Shown here piece by piece: positions 24,778 through 32,085 of a stretch of DNA of 36,409 nt. The notes beneath the pieces are model-generated. The model had not been told where the DNA came from and did no database searches. It saw nothing but the letters and a program-made list of their open reading frames with translations. Source of the stretch: Chloroflexota bacterium. GTDB lineage: Bacteria > Chloroflexota > Limnocylindria > Limnocylindrales > CSP1-4. How positions within the stretch are numbered: position 1 is the stretch's first letter; each line of letters opens with the position of its first letter. The DNA is taken from assembly GCA_003156975.1 (NCBI GenBank), contig PMIE01000048.1, positions 13,408 to 49,816 on the forward strand. Reading direction: 5' to 3'. A program made the position numbers and the translations under genes.

Positions 24778-25533
24778 ATGAAACGAGCCAAGACTCTGCT
24801 CGTTTCCGTCTTGCTAGCGGCGTCGACGCTCTGTGCCACGGCACAGGGCTCACTCGCTTACTCCGGCTCGGTGTGGTCCAACTCAGATGGGTTCACCAGC
24901 CGCTGTTTAGGCTTCACGGATACATACCCCAAACAGCTCTACTCGCTCGCACAGACCCAGATGCCAGCCCGCGGCTACAGCCCCGTAAACGGCGCGCTCG
25001 GAGCCTCCTTCACAAGGTCGGCATTTCTGAACCAGGCCGTGGGCAACTGGGCCATATACGTCCACAGTCACGGCGACAACTATCGCGCGACGTCAGGCTC
25101 GGGGATCGACTCGGCCTTCCTGCAGGACCCGGGTCCCACCGCCTGCTCCAACTACAAGGTCGATTCCGTCCGGGCCAGTTCCATCAAAGCGACCACATCG
25201 GGCGGACCCTTCAACCTCGTGATCATGTCGACGTGCCGGCTGGGTTCCAGCTCCAGCACGATGCCGGGCGCATTCCACATCGAGAAGGTCAAGAACAGCA
25301 CCGACCCGGAGTTCTTCCTCGGCTACGTCAACCTCACCTACGACAGCTCGCAACTCCGCTTCGAGAGGGCGTTCTGGAGCTACCTGAACGCCGTCGGGAG
25401 CCCGCTGCGTACGGCCTCTCAGGCCTTCGCGTATGCGTCCGGACTCGGCGGTTACAGCTCGCCGGATACGGCGGATCCGTTCCAGGCGAACTGGTGGGGC
25501 AACCCCGGCTACAACGGAAGGGCGCGGTCATGA
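24778..25533 (+). CDS. Secreted protein, possible clan CD (caspase/gingipain-like) cysteine peptidase
   Basis: A 251-residue exported protein. A classical signal peptide ends about residue 27 (CATAQGSLAYS). The ATG at 24778 has GGGAGG just upstream. After it a strand ending WAIYVHSHGDN places His98-Gly99, and a later strand LVIMSTCRLG places Cys153. A hydrophobic strand then H-G, and a second strand then S/A-C, is the catalytic layout of clan CD peptidases (caspase, gingipain, clostripain). I see no second family signature, so catalytic activity is inference. The rest is Ser/Gly/Tyr-rich, with FHIEKVKN and a C-terminal YNGRARS. The next gene overlaps by 4 bp. If it is not a peptidase it is an exported alpha/beta protein of unknown role. 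Confidence 0.6.
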   Translation: MKRAKTLLVSVLLAASTLCATAQGSLAYSGSVWSNSDGFTSRCLGFTDTYPKQLYSLAQTQMPARGYSPVNGALGASFTRSAFLNQAVGNWAIYVHSHGDNYRATSGSGIDSAFLQDPGPTACSNYKVDSVRASSIKATTSGGPFNLVIMSTCRLGSSSSTMPGAFHIEKVKNSTDPEFFLGYVNLTYDSSQLRFERAFWSYLNAVGSPLRTASQAFAYASGLGGYSSPDTADPFQANWWGNPGYNGRARS

Positions 25534-26480
25534 ACAGGGTGCACGCAACGAAGTCTCTTACGGCGATCAAGGGGCTCCTGGCCGGAACGACGCTGATCGC
25601 AGGTCTCGCTTTCTGCACCGGCCAGCTGGCAGCGGCGAGCCTCGGCAGCGCCCATAACGGCTCGGACGGCCTGGACGCAGGTCCAGCCAGCCGACAGGTG
25701 ACGACCGAAAGCGCGCTCTTCGCCGCGAACCGCCCGGACGTCTTTGCCCGGGCCGGGATCGCACGCGGCGCTCTTGGGTTCCCTGCGGGTTACAGGCGTA
25801 CCGGCCGGCACGTTCACGACGGCATCCAGGGCCTGGACTACGACGAGGTGTCCGAGATCGACTCGGCCGGGCGCCCAATCGCAATGACTCAATTCGCGCC
25901 CGACGGCCGCCTAGTGGATGCGGTTCGGTTCGATTCGCCTCCCAGCGGTCTCGGCAGCGTGTCGAGCGACGCGGCCACAAAGGCCGCCCAGCGCGCCGTG
26001 GCAGGTGCCGGCCTTTCGGTTGTCGGCCCCGCGCTGACCGAAGCCAATCAGACTTTGGGCGGCTGGGACGTGCATTGGGCGAGAGCCCAGGGCAGATACG
26101 CCGTCCGCGGCGACGAAACGCGGGTCCATGTCTGGCAGGACGGACGTATTCAGAGCGTGGCCCAGGTCGAGCACGCGCTGGCGGCGGCGCCGCAGCGGCT
26201 CCTCGCCCAGTCTGACGCCCGAGGCTCCGTCACGCGACAGTGCAACGCCTGGTTCGCCGGAACAGGCTCGAGCTACGCCCTCAAGAGCATGGATCTCGAA
26301 TGGGTCGGACCAAACGCGGCGTTCGACGCCGACAAGCTGACAGCGGCCGCGGCGCCCTACAGGCTTGCATGGGTCGCCAACGTCAATCCATCCGGCCCCG
26401 CGGCGGATTCCGTGCAGCTCATCACGCTCTTTGTCGACGCCGGAAGTGGTGCCGTCATCGGCGGCGACGTGGTCGAGTAG
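25530..26480 (+). CDS. Exported protein with PepSY-like domain
   Basis: A 316-residue protein with an N-terminal signal (ends about AAAS, residue 37). The body reads as paired beta-alpha-beta units with the PepSY/FTP look, for example YAVRGDETRVHVWQDGRIQSV, and the final LITLFVDAGSGAVIGGDVVE, the '.vyvDa.tG.vig' ending of PepSY domains. PepSY and FTP domains occur as propeptides or inhibitors of secreted proteases. Here it follows, with an ATGA overlap, a candidate secreted peptidase, so an inhibitor or folding-partner role is a reasonable inference. The domain match is from pattern only. A hairpin lies just after the stop. Confidence 0.6.
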   Translation: MNRVHATKSLTAIKGLLAGTTLIAGLAFCTGQLAAASLGSAHNGSDGLDAGPASRQVTTESALFAANRPDVFARAGIARGALGFPAGYRRTGRHVHDGIQGLDYDEVSEIDSAGRPIAMTQFAPDGRLVDAVRFDSPPSGLGSVSSDAATKAAQRAVAGAGLSVVGPALTEANQTLGGWDVHWARAQGRYAVRGDETRVHVWQDGRIQSVAQVEHALAAAPQRLLAQSDARGSVTRQCNAWFAGTGSSYALKSMDLEWVGPNAAFDADKLTAAAAPYRLAWVANVNPSGPAADSVQLITLFVDAGSGAVIGGDVVE

Positions 26481-26506
26481 TTCGATCGCATCGGCCGCAA
26501 CCAAGG

Positions 26507-26537
26507 GCCCGTGGTCGTCACTCAGGCGACCACGGGC
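26507..26537 (+). terminator. 11-bp perfect stem-loop between PepSY-like and lipoprotein genes
   Basis: GCCCGTGGTCG (26507-26517) and CGACCACGGGC (26527-26537) are perfect reverse complements with a nine-base loop. It lies 26 bp after one stop and 30 bp before the next ATG. No U-tract follows, so it may be a partial terminator or an mRNA-processing/stability element that tunes the downstream gene. Confidence 0.5.
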
Positions 26538-26567
26538 GATCAACGGATACGAAGGGACGGGTTCAGG

Positions 26568-27545
26568 ATGAAGTCAGCGACCAGGATTGCTGCGGCGGTC
26601 TCCGCAGTTGTTCTCTTCACCGCTGGGTGTGCTGCGGGTGCGACCGCGAGGTCATCGGTTTCCCAACCGGTCTCGTCCGGTTTGGGCGCATCGCCCACCC
26701 AACCCAGTTCGCCCCCGGAGGCGTCGCGCCTGATCGTGCTCGCAGATGGAGTGGAGGGCGGGACCGGCCTCTGGTCCCTCGGTGCCGGTGGGCAGTGGGC
26801 GGCCCTCGGGGCGACGCCAAACGCCACGGCCCTTGGCCGGACATCGGATGGCATTGCCGTCGCCTCGGGCCACGACGTTGACATGCGCCCCGCGTCAGAC
26901 CTCACTCACGCCGGACGCCACGCAACTCTGAAGTGGTCCGCCGCCGCTCCGGCGGCGCCTGTGGTCTCGCTCAGCGGCTCGCCGGCCGGCAAGATCGCAC
27001 TCGCCACTGCCGATGAACGCAGCATCAACTACTGGCTTGCGGCAGCAGATGGAACGGTCACGGCAATGGCCTCGGCGCCGACACAATCCTTCACGCCACT
27101 CGTGGCCTGGCTGGATGAGTCGCGCGTCCTCGTCCCCTCCACGGACAATCAGCAGGTCTCCCGGCTTGCGGCCGTGAACGTGGCCACGCATGACGTCAGC
27201 ACTATCAATGCAGTCCTTGGCGTGACGGTCTTCGGCGCGTCGTACAAAGGCCAGTCGGTCGCGGTCGCGACGGAGAAAGGGGTCTACGCCGGGCCAGTCG
27301 CGGCATTGCTCGGCGGGACTCCGCCGCAACAGGTTGCGACCCTCGCAGACACACAAGTCGTCTGGGCGCTATCCACGGACACTGCGGGAACACAGGTCTA
27401 CGTACTGGCCGGAACAGAGGCCGCCGATGGAACCGTGAGCGCCCTCCACGAGCTCGTGTATGCGAAGCAAGGATCGATCTGGGCCAAGCTCCTCGATTCC
27501 CCGGCGCCGTTCACGAAGGCGATCGCCCAGGTGTGCACAAGGTGA
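26568..27545 (+). CDS. Putative lipoprotein with beta-propeller-like repeats
   Basis: A 325-residue product whose first 22 residues form a lipoprotein signal with lipobox LFTAGC, so the mature protein is anchored by Cys21-22 to the outer face of the membrane. A Ser/Pro-rich spacer follows. The rest consists of repeating short strands such as SRLIVLADGVEGGTGLWSLG, KIALATADERSINYWLAAADGTV, SVAVATEKGVYAGPVAALL and TQVYVLAGTEAADGTVSAL, the pattern of a beta-propeller with degenerate blades. I cannot assign a function. The ATG at 26568 gives the lipobox directly. It shares strand and export with the two genes upstream but is separated from them by a hairpin. Confidence 0.7.
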   Translation: MKSATRIAAAVSAVVLFTAGCAAGATARSSVSQPVSSGLGASPTQPSSPPEASRLIVLADGVEGGTGLWSLGAGGQWAALGATPNATALGRTSDGIAVASGHDVDMRPASDLTHAGRHATLKWSAAAPAAPVVSLSGSPAGKIALATADERSINYWLAAADGTVTAMASAPTQSFTPLVAWLDESRVLVPSTDNQQVSRLAAVNVATHDVSTINAVLGVTVFGASYKGQSVAVATEKGVYAGPVAALLGGTPPQQVATLADTQVVWALSTDTAGTQVYVLAGTEAADGTVSALHELVYAKQGSIWAKLLDSPAPFTKAIAQVCTR

Positions 27546-27580
27546 GCGGGCGCGTCGCAACCCCGTCCCGCTCGTGCCTG

Positions 27581-27589
27581 TGCTACGAT
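27581..27589 (+). promoter_or_regulatory. Extended -10 promoter element before the tRNA-Val remnant
   Basis: TGCTACGAT, a TGn plus TACGAT extended -10, ends 13 bp before the first tRNA base. No convincing -35 is seen at the usual distance. It would have driven the original tRNA-Val gene. Confidence 0.35.
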
Positions 27590-27602
27590 CCGCCGCGCAC
27601 CC

Positions 27603-27643
27603 GGGCGGTTAGCTCAGTTGGTTAGAGCGCATGCTTGACATGC
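27603..27643 (+). pseudogene. Orphan 5' half of tRNA-Val (GAC), candidate attachment-site end
   Basis: GGGCGGT acceptor strand, TA, D-arm GCTC-AGTTGGTTA-GAGC, G26, anticodon stem CATGC and loop TTGACAT with anticodon GAC are all intact. The 3' side of the anticodon stem keeps only GC, then departs from tRNA sequence (CCGTTCG...). No variable loop, TTCGA or acceptor 3' strand ACCGCCC follows. The 5' half is too well preserved for slow decay and the break is abrupt. This is what remains when an element recombines within a tRNA and carries the intact copy at its other end. Confidence 0.75.
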
Positions 27644-27651
27644 CGTTCGCC

Positions 27652-27822
27652 CCCAAGCGGTGTAGCCGGACCACTCCCAAGCGTGAAGCCGACGAGCGTC
27701 GACACCCCGATTATTGTGTCATTCGCAGGCGTGAGAGCCCGGATCACGGCCATCCTCGACCAGCGCGGAGCGTAGCCACTCTGCTTGGGAAGTAGCGGCG
27801 TCCGAACGGTATGTCCCAAGCG
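27652..27822. repeat. CCCAAGCG repeats next to the tRNA break
   Basis: CCCAAGCG occurs in direct orientation at 27652-27659, 27676-27683 and 27815-27822, and GCTTGGG (inverted, 27783-27789) once. They lie within 180 bp of the tRNA break, in DNA without a supported gene. Short repeats near a core are typical of arm-type binding sites for tyrosine integrases or excisionases. Confidence 0.45.
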
Positions 27823-27898
27823 TTGGAATCGGGACCGAAAAGTGTCCAGTTAGAGTGTCGGAACGAGCTCGGTTTGGGCTGGTCAGGCCGACGCTCAG

Positions 27899-28435
27899 CT
27901 ATCTTGCCCTTTTGTTCGCAAACGGCAGCTTGAGACGAGGCGGCAGGGGTATCTCGGGCGCAACTTCAAGATCGCCCATGTCCACGTAGACGTCGATCTC
28001 GAGACTAGACCCGAGCGCGGCGATGCGTTGCAGCACATCGTGCTTGAAGGAGAAACCCGGATTGCCGTTGTCGGTGTGGTGCCCAATCCAGAGGGCGACC
28101 GACAGAACGCCATCGTCCGACCTCAGTGCGGCGATGGCCTCCGTTCGGTCTCCAATCCGATCAAGGAGATCCATGAGGTGCTCCTCGGCAGAGGCCGTCC
28201 GCTCCGGGCGCGACTCGATGACCCATCCACTGTTCTTGTGCGGGATCCGTCGTGTCACGCCGTTCGACGGATGGGACTCAGACTCCCCGCGCAGCCACCA
28301 TCGATCGGCTGCCAGGCCGATCCGGGCTCCGATGTCGTTCGGGTGCAGTTCGCTGGCGAGAATGACCAGACTGGCTCCTGAATCGGTCCGCGCGGGCTGG
28401 TATGTTCGGTCCTCGTCCATCAGAAACAGTGGCAT
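27899..28435 (-). CDS. DUF4279 family protein
   Basis: A soluble protein of about 178 residues. The order 'SLVILASELHPNDIGARIGL' strand-helix, RWWLRGE, SGWVIESR, EEHLMDLLDRI, then a strand-helix half with LSVALWIGHH and HDVLQRIAALGSSLEIDVYV fits the DUF4279 two-lobed pattern. DUF4279 proteins occur singly in many bacteria, often near toxin or island genes; function unknown. The ATG at 28435 is preferred; an in-frame TTG at 28465 and ATG 28420 are alternatives. It is the first gene inside the island and points back towards the tRNA remnant. Confidence 0.7.
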   Translation of the reverse strand: MPLFLMDEDRTYQPARTDSGASLVILASELHPNDIGARIGLAADRWWLRGESESHPSNGVTRRIPHKNSGWVIESRPERTASAEEHLMDLLDRIGDRTEAIAALRSDDGVLSVALWIGHHTDNGNPGFSFKHDVLQRIAALGSSLEIDVYVDMGDLEVAPEIPLPPRLKLPFANKRAR

Positions 28436-28575
28436 GACTGCATGATCCAGGCTTGCCGAGGACAACGCAAGTCGGCAGCGTCCCTGACGTCGGCGTGCTC
28501 CTAGGCCGTAGGATCAACCGGCCAGTTCGTGCAAGGTGCAAATTTCGAAGGCCGACAGCACGGTACGGTGGAGAG

Positions 28576-29010
28576 ATGCTTCCGAAGACGGTCCGAGACT
28601 TCGAAACCAACCTCGACGCCTTGGCCGTTTCGGCGACCTGGGCTCAATCTCACCGCTTTTCTCTGATCGGGACGGCCGCCGATGGGACGCGGCAGTACGT
28701 GAATGACGAGATCGACGTTGACTTCGACCGGCTCTGGTACGCCGGGTTTCCCCTCGCGCGGACCCTCTTCTTCGGTCTCGCGAAACGTATCAAGACCTAC
28801 CGCTTCGTCAGCATTCAGCAGGCTGGCTCAAGCGTGCATTTCGAGACATGGCTCCAGTTCGGCCGAGGTTACCGACGTCTCACTTTGCACACGCTCCCGC
28901 CGACGATGGGGCTGGAAGGGGGAGGACTCAGGCAGAAGTTGGAGCGGTGGGAGACTCGGGGGCGAGTCAATCCGCTGCTCGTTGATCTAGGCCAGCCTGT
29001 CATTCGCTAG
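28576..29010 (+). CDS. Island protein of unknown function
   Basis: A 144-residue soluble protein with no signal or membrane helix. The ATG at 28576 follows GGTGGAGAG. It has a mixed alpha/beta pattern (HRFSLIGTAADGTRQYVNDEIDVDFDRLWYAG, then KRIKTYRFVSIQ) and a basic, aromatic-rich centre. I do not recognise the family. It lies divergent from the DUF4279 gene and about 100 bp before the TIR-like gene, on the same strand, so it may be expressed with the latter. Confidence 0.55.
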   Translation: MLPKTVRDFETNLDALAVSATWAQSHRFSLIGTAADGTRQYVNDEIDVDFDRLWYAGFPLARTLFFGLAKRIKTYRFVSIQQAGSSVHFETWLQFGRGYRRLTLHTLPPTMGLEGGGLRQKLERWETRGRVNPLLVDLGQPVIR

Positions 29011-29114
29011 CTCAGACCACGATCTTCTTCTCGCCATGGGTGATCACGTAACACGGGGTGTTCAGTCTTGATCCAAAGCCGCAGAGACCAATTGACACAG
29101 AGGGAGGGAGCCTG

Positions 29115-29867
29115 ATGGGCCGTACCTGTTTCGTGATCATGCCAATCGGTGATCAGCGGATCGGCGAGGTCACCGTCACTGCCGGCGAACTACGCCAGAG
29201 GTATGCGGACCTGATCAAGGAAGCTCTGCTGAAAGCAGACCCTGATCTGGAAGTGGTCCGTGCCGACGATGTAGCTCTGCCTGGCTCGATTAGCTCCGAC
29301 ATCTTGGCCAGACTGATGCACTCGGATCTGGTGGTCGCGGACGTGACCTACCCCAACGCGAACGTCTTCTACGAACTTGGCCTTAGGCACGCGTGCCGGT
29401 CCGGGACCATCATCATCCGTGACAAGACCGCACCCGCTATCCCGTTTGATATCGCCCATCTCAGGCACATTGAGTACGAGAATAGCCCGACCGGCTTGAA
29501 GCGGCTAGCCGCCGATTTTGGTCAGTGGATAAGCGCTATCGAGGAGAATCCGAATCGTCCGGACAGCCAGTTTCTCGAGCTTGCGAAGCTCACTGGATAC
29601 CGGTTCCCCGATTTCGGTAGCCAGGAGCGGGCGGTCGAGTCGGCTCAGGGAGAGATGATCGACGCCCTATTCCATTCTCCGGAGCTGCTGGAGCTCATGG
29701 CTCGCCAGCCGGCTGGCCAACCAGTCGACAACCTGGAGTTAATGCGGGCGATGTCAGCGAATCCGGACGCCTCGTCGACCCTGCTTAAGGCCATGGTCAA
29801 GTCCGGACAGGTGTCGTTGACTCCGACCGAAACGGGCAACAGGGCAACGCGACGCCGGAGGAAGTAG
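29115..29867 (+). CDS. TIR/nucleoside-deoxyribosyltransferase-like protein
   Basis: A 250-residue cytoplasmic protein. The N-terminal half is a Rossmann-like domain of the TIR/nucleoside 2-deoxyribosyltransferase superfamily: TCFVIMPIG at the start, VVRADDV, then the core VVADVTYPNANVFYELGLRHA with the conserved Glu at residue 87, and FDIAHLRHIEYEN after it. Relatives with 'FVIMPFG...DlT..NpNVfYELG' act on nucleotides or sense them and are frequent in phage-defence neighbourhoods. The C-terminal about 90 residues are helical (SAQGEMIDALFHSPELLELMARQ) and end in a basic tail RRRRK; I do not recognise them. The ATG at 29115 has a strong GGGAGGGAG. A defence or nucleotide-signalling role is inferred from fold and island context only. 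Confidence 0.75.
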   Translation: MGRTCFVIMPIGDQRIGEVTVTAGELRQRYADLIKEALLKADPDLEVVRADDVALPGSISSDILARLMHSDLVVADVTYPNANVFYELGLRHACRSGTIIIRDKTAPAIPFDIAHLRHIEYENSPTGLKRLAADFGQWISAIEENPNRPDSQFLELAKLTGYRFPDFGSQERAVESAQGEMIDALFHSPELLELMARQPAGQPVDNLELMRAMSANPDASSTLLKAMVKSGQVSLTPTETGNRATRRRRK

Positions 29868-29896
29868 TTCTCAGGCTGACTGCCGCACGCCGCTTC

Positions 29897-31312
29897 CTAC
29901 GTGCCACCAACTGCCATTTGATCCAGCACCTCCCGCGCCATCGTCGAGGCAGCCTCGTCTTGACGATTCGCGAGAGATCGCACGAGCCAGATGAGCGCCG
30001 GGCGCATGTTGGGATCGGCCGCCAGGTAACGGTGGATGAAGTGCAGGCCGAGGCGCTGCTCGTTCGGCTCGTCGCTGCGGCACAACATGTCTGCGGACTC
30101 CTCGAGGTGGTGCCACTCGTGGCGCTCCGCGAGCAGCGATGCCGCCTTGAGGGCTTGTCGGACCGTGCGATATCGCGCGGTGATGAGCACTGCGAGTTCG
30201 ATGCTGGTCATGTATTCGAGGTCGAACGCGGGGATGGCCTCGGATGGCGACGGGGAAGACTCCAGAGATGGCGCTTCGAGCTCTTCGATTGATGTCGCCT
30301 GGGTCTCGATGGCCGCCGGCTCAGCGGCCTCCTCGACGACCGAATCGATGACGGCGGCCACGGGAACCGGCTCGGTACGCTCGCGCTCCACGCCGTACCA
30401 GAGCGGATCTATATCCTCGCGCCCGCCATTCGCCAGGAGGCTGATCCAGGCCGCCGAGCCAACCTCGTACTCGCTCCGCCGTGCCTTCGGATCCGTCGCG
30501 ATCCCGCGAAGTGGACGCGGCTCATCGTTCGCACCGATCGCCAGTACCTCGGCATCTCCGCCCCGATCGGACACGTCGTCGATCGCGACGCCCCAGCAAC
30601 GGCCGGATAGCATCACGTCCTTCATCGGTCCAGCGATCTGGCGGAGGCGGGCGAGTCGTTCGGGGCTATTGGCGACCCAGAGCAGATGCCAGCCGACGCG
30701 GTGGTCTTCGAAGAGCTTGGCGTAGGCGCGGAGGCGATCCCGAATGACCGGCGGCCGTTCGGTCGACTCATCGACTTCGACGAGGATGAAGGCCGAAGCC
30801 TCGCCGGTATCGATGACGACGAGGTGGTCGGGTTTGACGCCCCAGTCGTATCCGGGGATGAGCCACTCGGGCCACCAGAGTTGGACGAGCCCGGGATTGT
30901 GCTGGACCAGCGAGGCGACGAACTCCACGCCGTCGAGCGAGTGACGGGTAGCGATCAGGCCAGGTGATCGATAGGCGTTGAGGTGAATGCGGCGTCGTCC
31001 GGATGAGCTGAGGCGATAGGCAAGGGGAATCCCGCCACGGTCAGGTGGGAGGGATTCTCTGATGACGAGGTTGTCGAGATAGAGCCTGCGTGTTCGTCGG
31101 AGTGCGGTGCGGAGGGATGGATAGACAAGGGATGCGAGTTGGCTAGCGGTGCAGACACGGGCATATTCGAGGAGGCGAAGGCAGGCACGGTCGGAGACCG
31201 AGAGCAGGCTGACGTCTACTCGCGTACGAACAACATGAGCGAGAGAAGAAGGACGGTAGCTCATGTAAGTTGCATCCATTCGGCCGACCGATTGAGCGTG
31301 AAATCGCGACAT
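29897..31312 (-). CDS. Replication-relaxation-type protein (wHTH plus nuclease-like domain)
   Basis: A 471-residue protein. An N-terminal winged helix (about 35-110: DRACLRLLEYARVCTASQLASLVYP ... LYLDNLVIRESL ... YRLSSSGRRRI) is followed by a domain with VKPDHLVVID and a strand FILVEVDEST, the PD..ExD layout of the replication-relaxation family and of PD-(D/E)xK-like folds. That family is typical of plasmids and integrative elements in high-GC bacteria. The second half is acidic then helical (TSIELAVLITARYRTVRQALKAASLL), of unknown role. Start uncertain: ATG 31312, 31279 or 31264, none with a clear ribosome-binding site. It is convergent with the TIR-like gene, 29 bp apart. Confidence 0.7.
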   Translation of the reverse strand: MSRFHAQSVGRMDATYMSYRPSSLAHVVRTRVDVSLLSVSDRACLRLLEYARVCTASQLASLVYPSLRTALRRTRRLYLDNLVIRESLPPDRGGIPLAYRLSSSGRRRIHLNAYRSPGLIATRHSLDGVEFVASLVQHNPGLVQLWWPEWLIPGYDWGVKPDHLVVIDTGEASAFILVEVDESTERPPVIRDRLRAYAKLFEDHRVGWHLLWVANSPERLARLRQIAGPMKDVMLSGRCWGVAIDDVSDRGGDAEVLAIGANDEPRPLRGIATDPKARRSEYEVGSAAWISLLANGGREDIDPLWYGVERERTEPVPVAAVIDSVVEEAAEPAAIETQATSIEELEAPSLESSPSPSEAIPAFDLEYMTSIELAVLITARYRTVRQALKAASLLAERHEWHHLEESADMLCRSDEPNEQRLGLHFIHRYLAADPNMRPALIWLVRSLANRQDEAASTMAREVLDQMAVGGT

Positions 31313-31489
31313 TGGGTTGTCGTGGGTCGACCCCGTCCAACGACGGTCTGATGCAGCGTCCGGCGCCGGATTTGCGGGCTGCTGGCGACCGACCGGCGGC
31401 GGGCACGCCGGAGCCCGCTCGGCTTCGAGCTGACCGAGCGGTATGGGAGGGCGCTTCCGGTCGTTGGGGGACGCATCCTCGGGATCGAG

Positions 31490-31774
31490 CTAGACCAGGT
31501 CGCCATGCCGGGGCCGCGGTCGTCGCGCACGCGTTGCTCGCGCCCGGGCGGACAGATAGGCGAGGCGAGCGAAGTGGGCTGCTCGGGCATGCGCCGCACG
31601 CCGAGCGCGCTCTTCGGGTTCGAGCAGACCGTCGGGATCGACCTCTCGGTCGAACGACGACCAGAACGCCTGCCTGGCGGCCTTGGTCGTCTCGCGAGGG
31701 TCGTGGGTCGCGTGGAGTCGATGTGCACCGATCCTTCCGCGAAGGGCCCGACTGGCCCGTTCGGCCTCGTCCAT
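31490..31774 (-). CDS. Small mobile-element-associated protein
   Basis: A 94-residue basic protein. The series 'RGRIGAHRLHATHDPRETTKAARQAFWSSFDREVDP', 'EPEERARRAAHARAAHFARLAYLSARARA' is a recurring small Ala/Arg-rich protein of actinobacterial and related mobile elements, function unknown. The ATG at 31774 follows AAGGA at about eight bases; an upstream TTG is less likely. Upstream of a replication-relaxation gene is a usual place for it. I recognise the sequence type but know no domain name. Confidence 0.6.
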   Translation of the reverse strand: MDEAERASRALRGRIGAHRLHATHDPRETTKAARQAFWSSFDREVDPDGLLEPEERARRAAHARAAHFARLAYLSARARATRARRPRPRHGDLV

Positions 31775-32085
31775 TTGATGGTTCCTTGTCCTTATCGATT
31801 CCAATGCCCGGCGGTTCGACGGTCGCTCCAGCCCTGCTGGGTCAGCAAGCGTTCCTGCGGTCGCCGAGCTTGTCCTGTCTCGCTTCGCCGTTCTGCCCGA
31901 GCCGCGCGTGGGGCCGGGTCAGAAGGCGTCGCGAGAAACGATCTGACCCTACGCCCTCAACAGCTGGTTTGCAAGCATATTGCGTACGATATGGCGTACA
32001 TGTCGCACCTTGTGGGCCGTTGTACGCTGATTCGTACACATTGGGTGCGGCGAGTCCCAAGACTCGGATCTCCGGGGAGAAGGTC
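31775..32085. promoter_or_regulatory. Divergent control region with two TGTACG-N6-CGTACA sites
   Basis: In this 311-bp gap lie CGTACG-ATATGG-CGTACA (31983-32000) and TGTACG-CTGATT-CGTACA (32021-32038), the second a perfect inverted repeat, with centres 38 bp apart. They end 47 bp before the Phd/YefM start. E. coli YefM binds TGTACA-centred palindromes at its own promoter, so these are probably autoregulatory operators. Nothing else is seen in the left 200 bp. Confidence 0.6.

Noticed and set aside
27622-27819. 65-codon minus-strand frame covering the tRNA remnant
   Set aside because: It overlaps the tRNA half and the CCCAAGCG repeats, has no recognisable ribosome-binding site, and its product resembles no family known to me.
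27603-27898. Group I intron or split tRNA-Val
   Set aside because: No 3' tRNA half (variable loop, TTCGA, ACCGCCC) was found after the break, and the break is inside the anticodon stem rather than next to the anticodon, so an intron is unlikely.
31313-32085. N-terminal extension of the Phd/YefM protein by 272 codons
   Set aside because: The extension is Arg/Pro/Gly-rich frame noise and runs antisense over the small 94-residue gene; ATG 32086 has a good ribosome-binding site and starts at the Phd fold.
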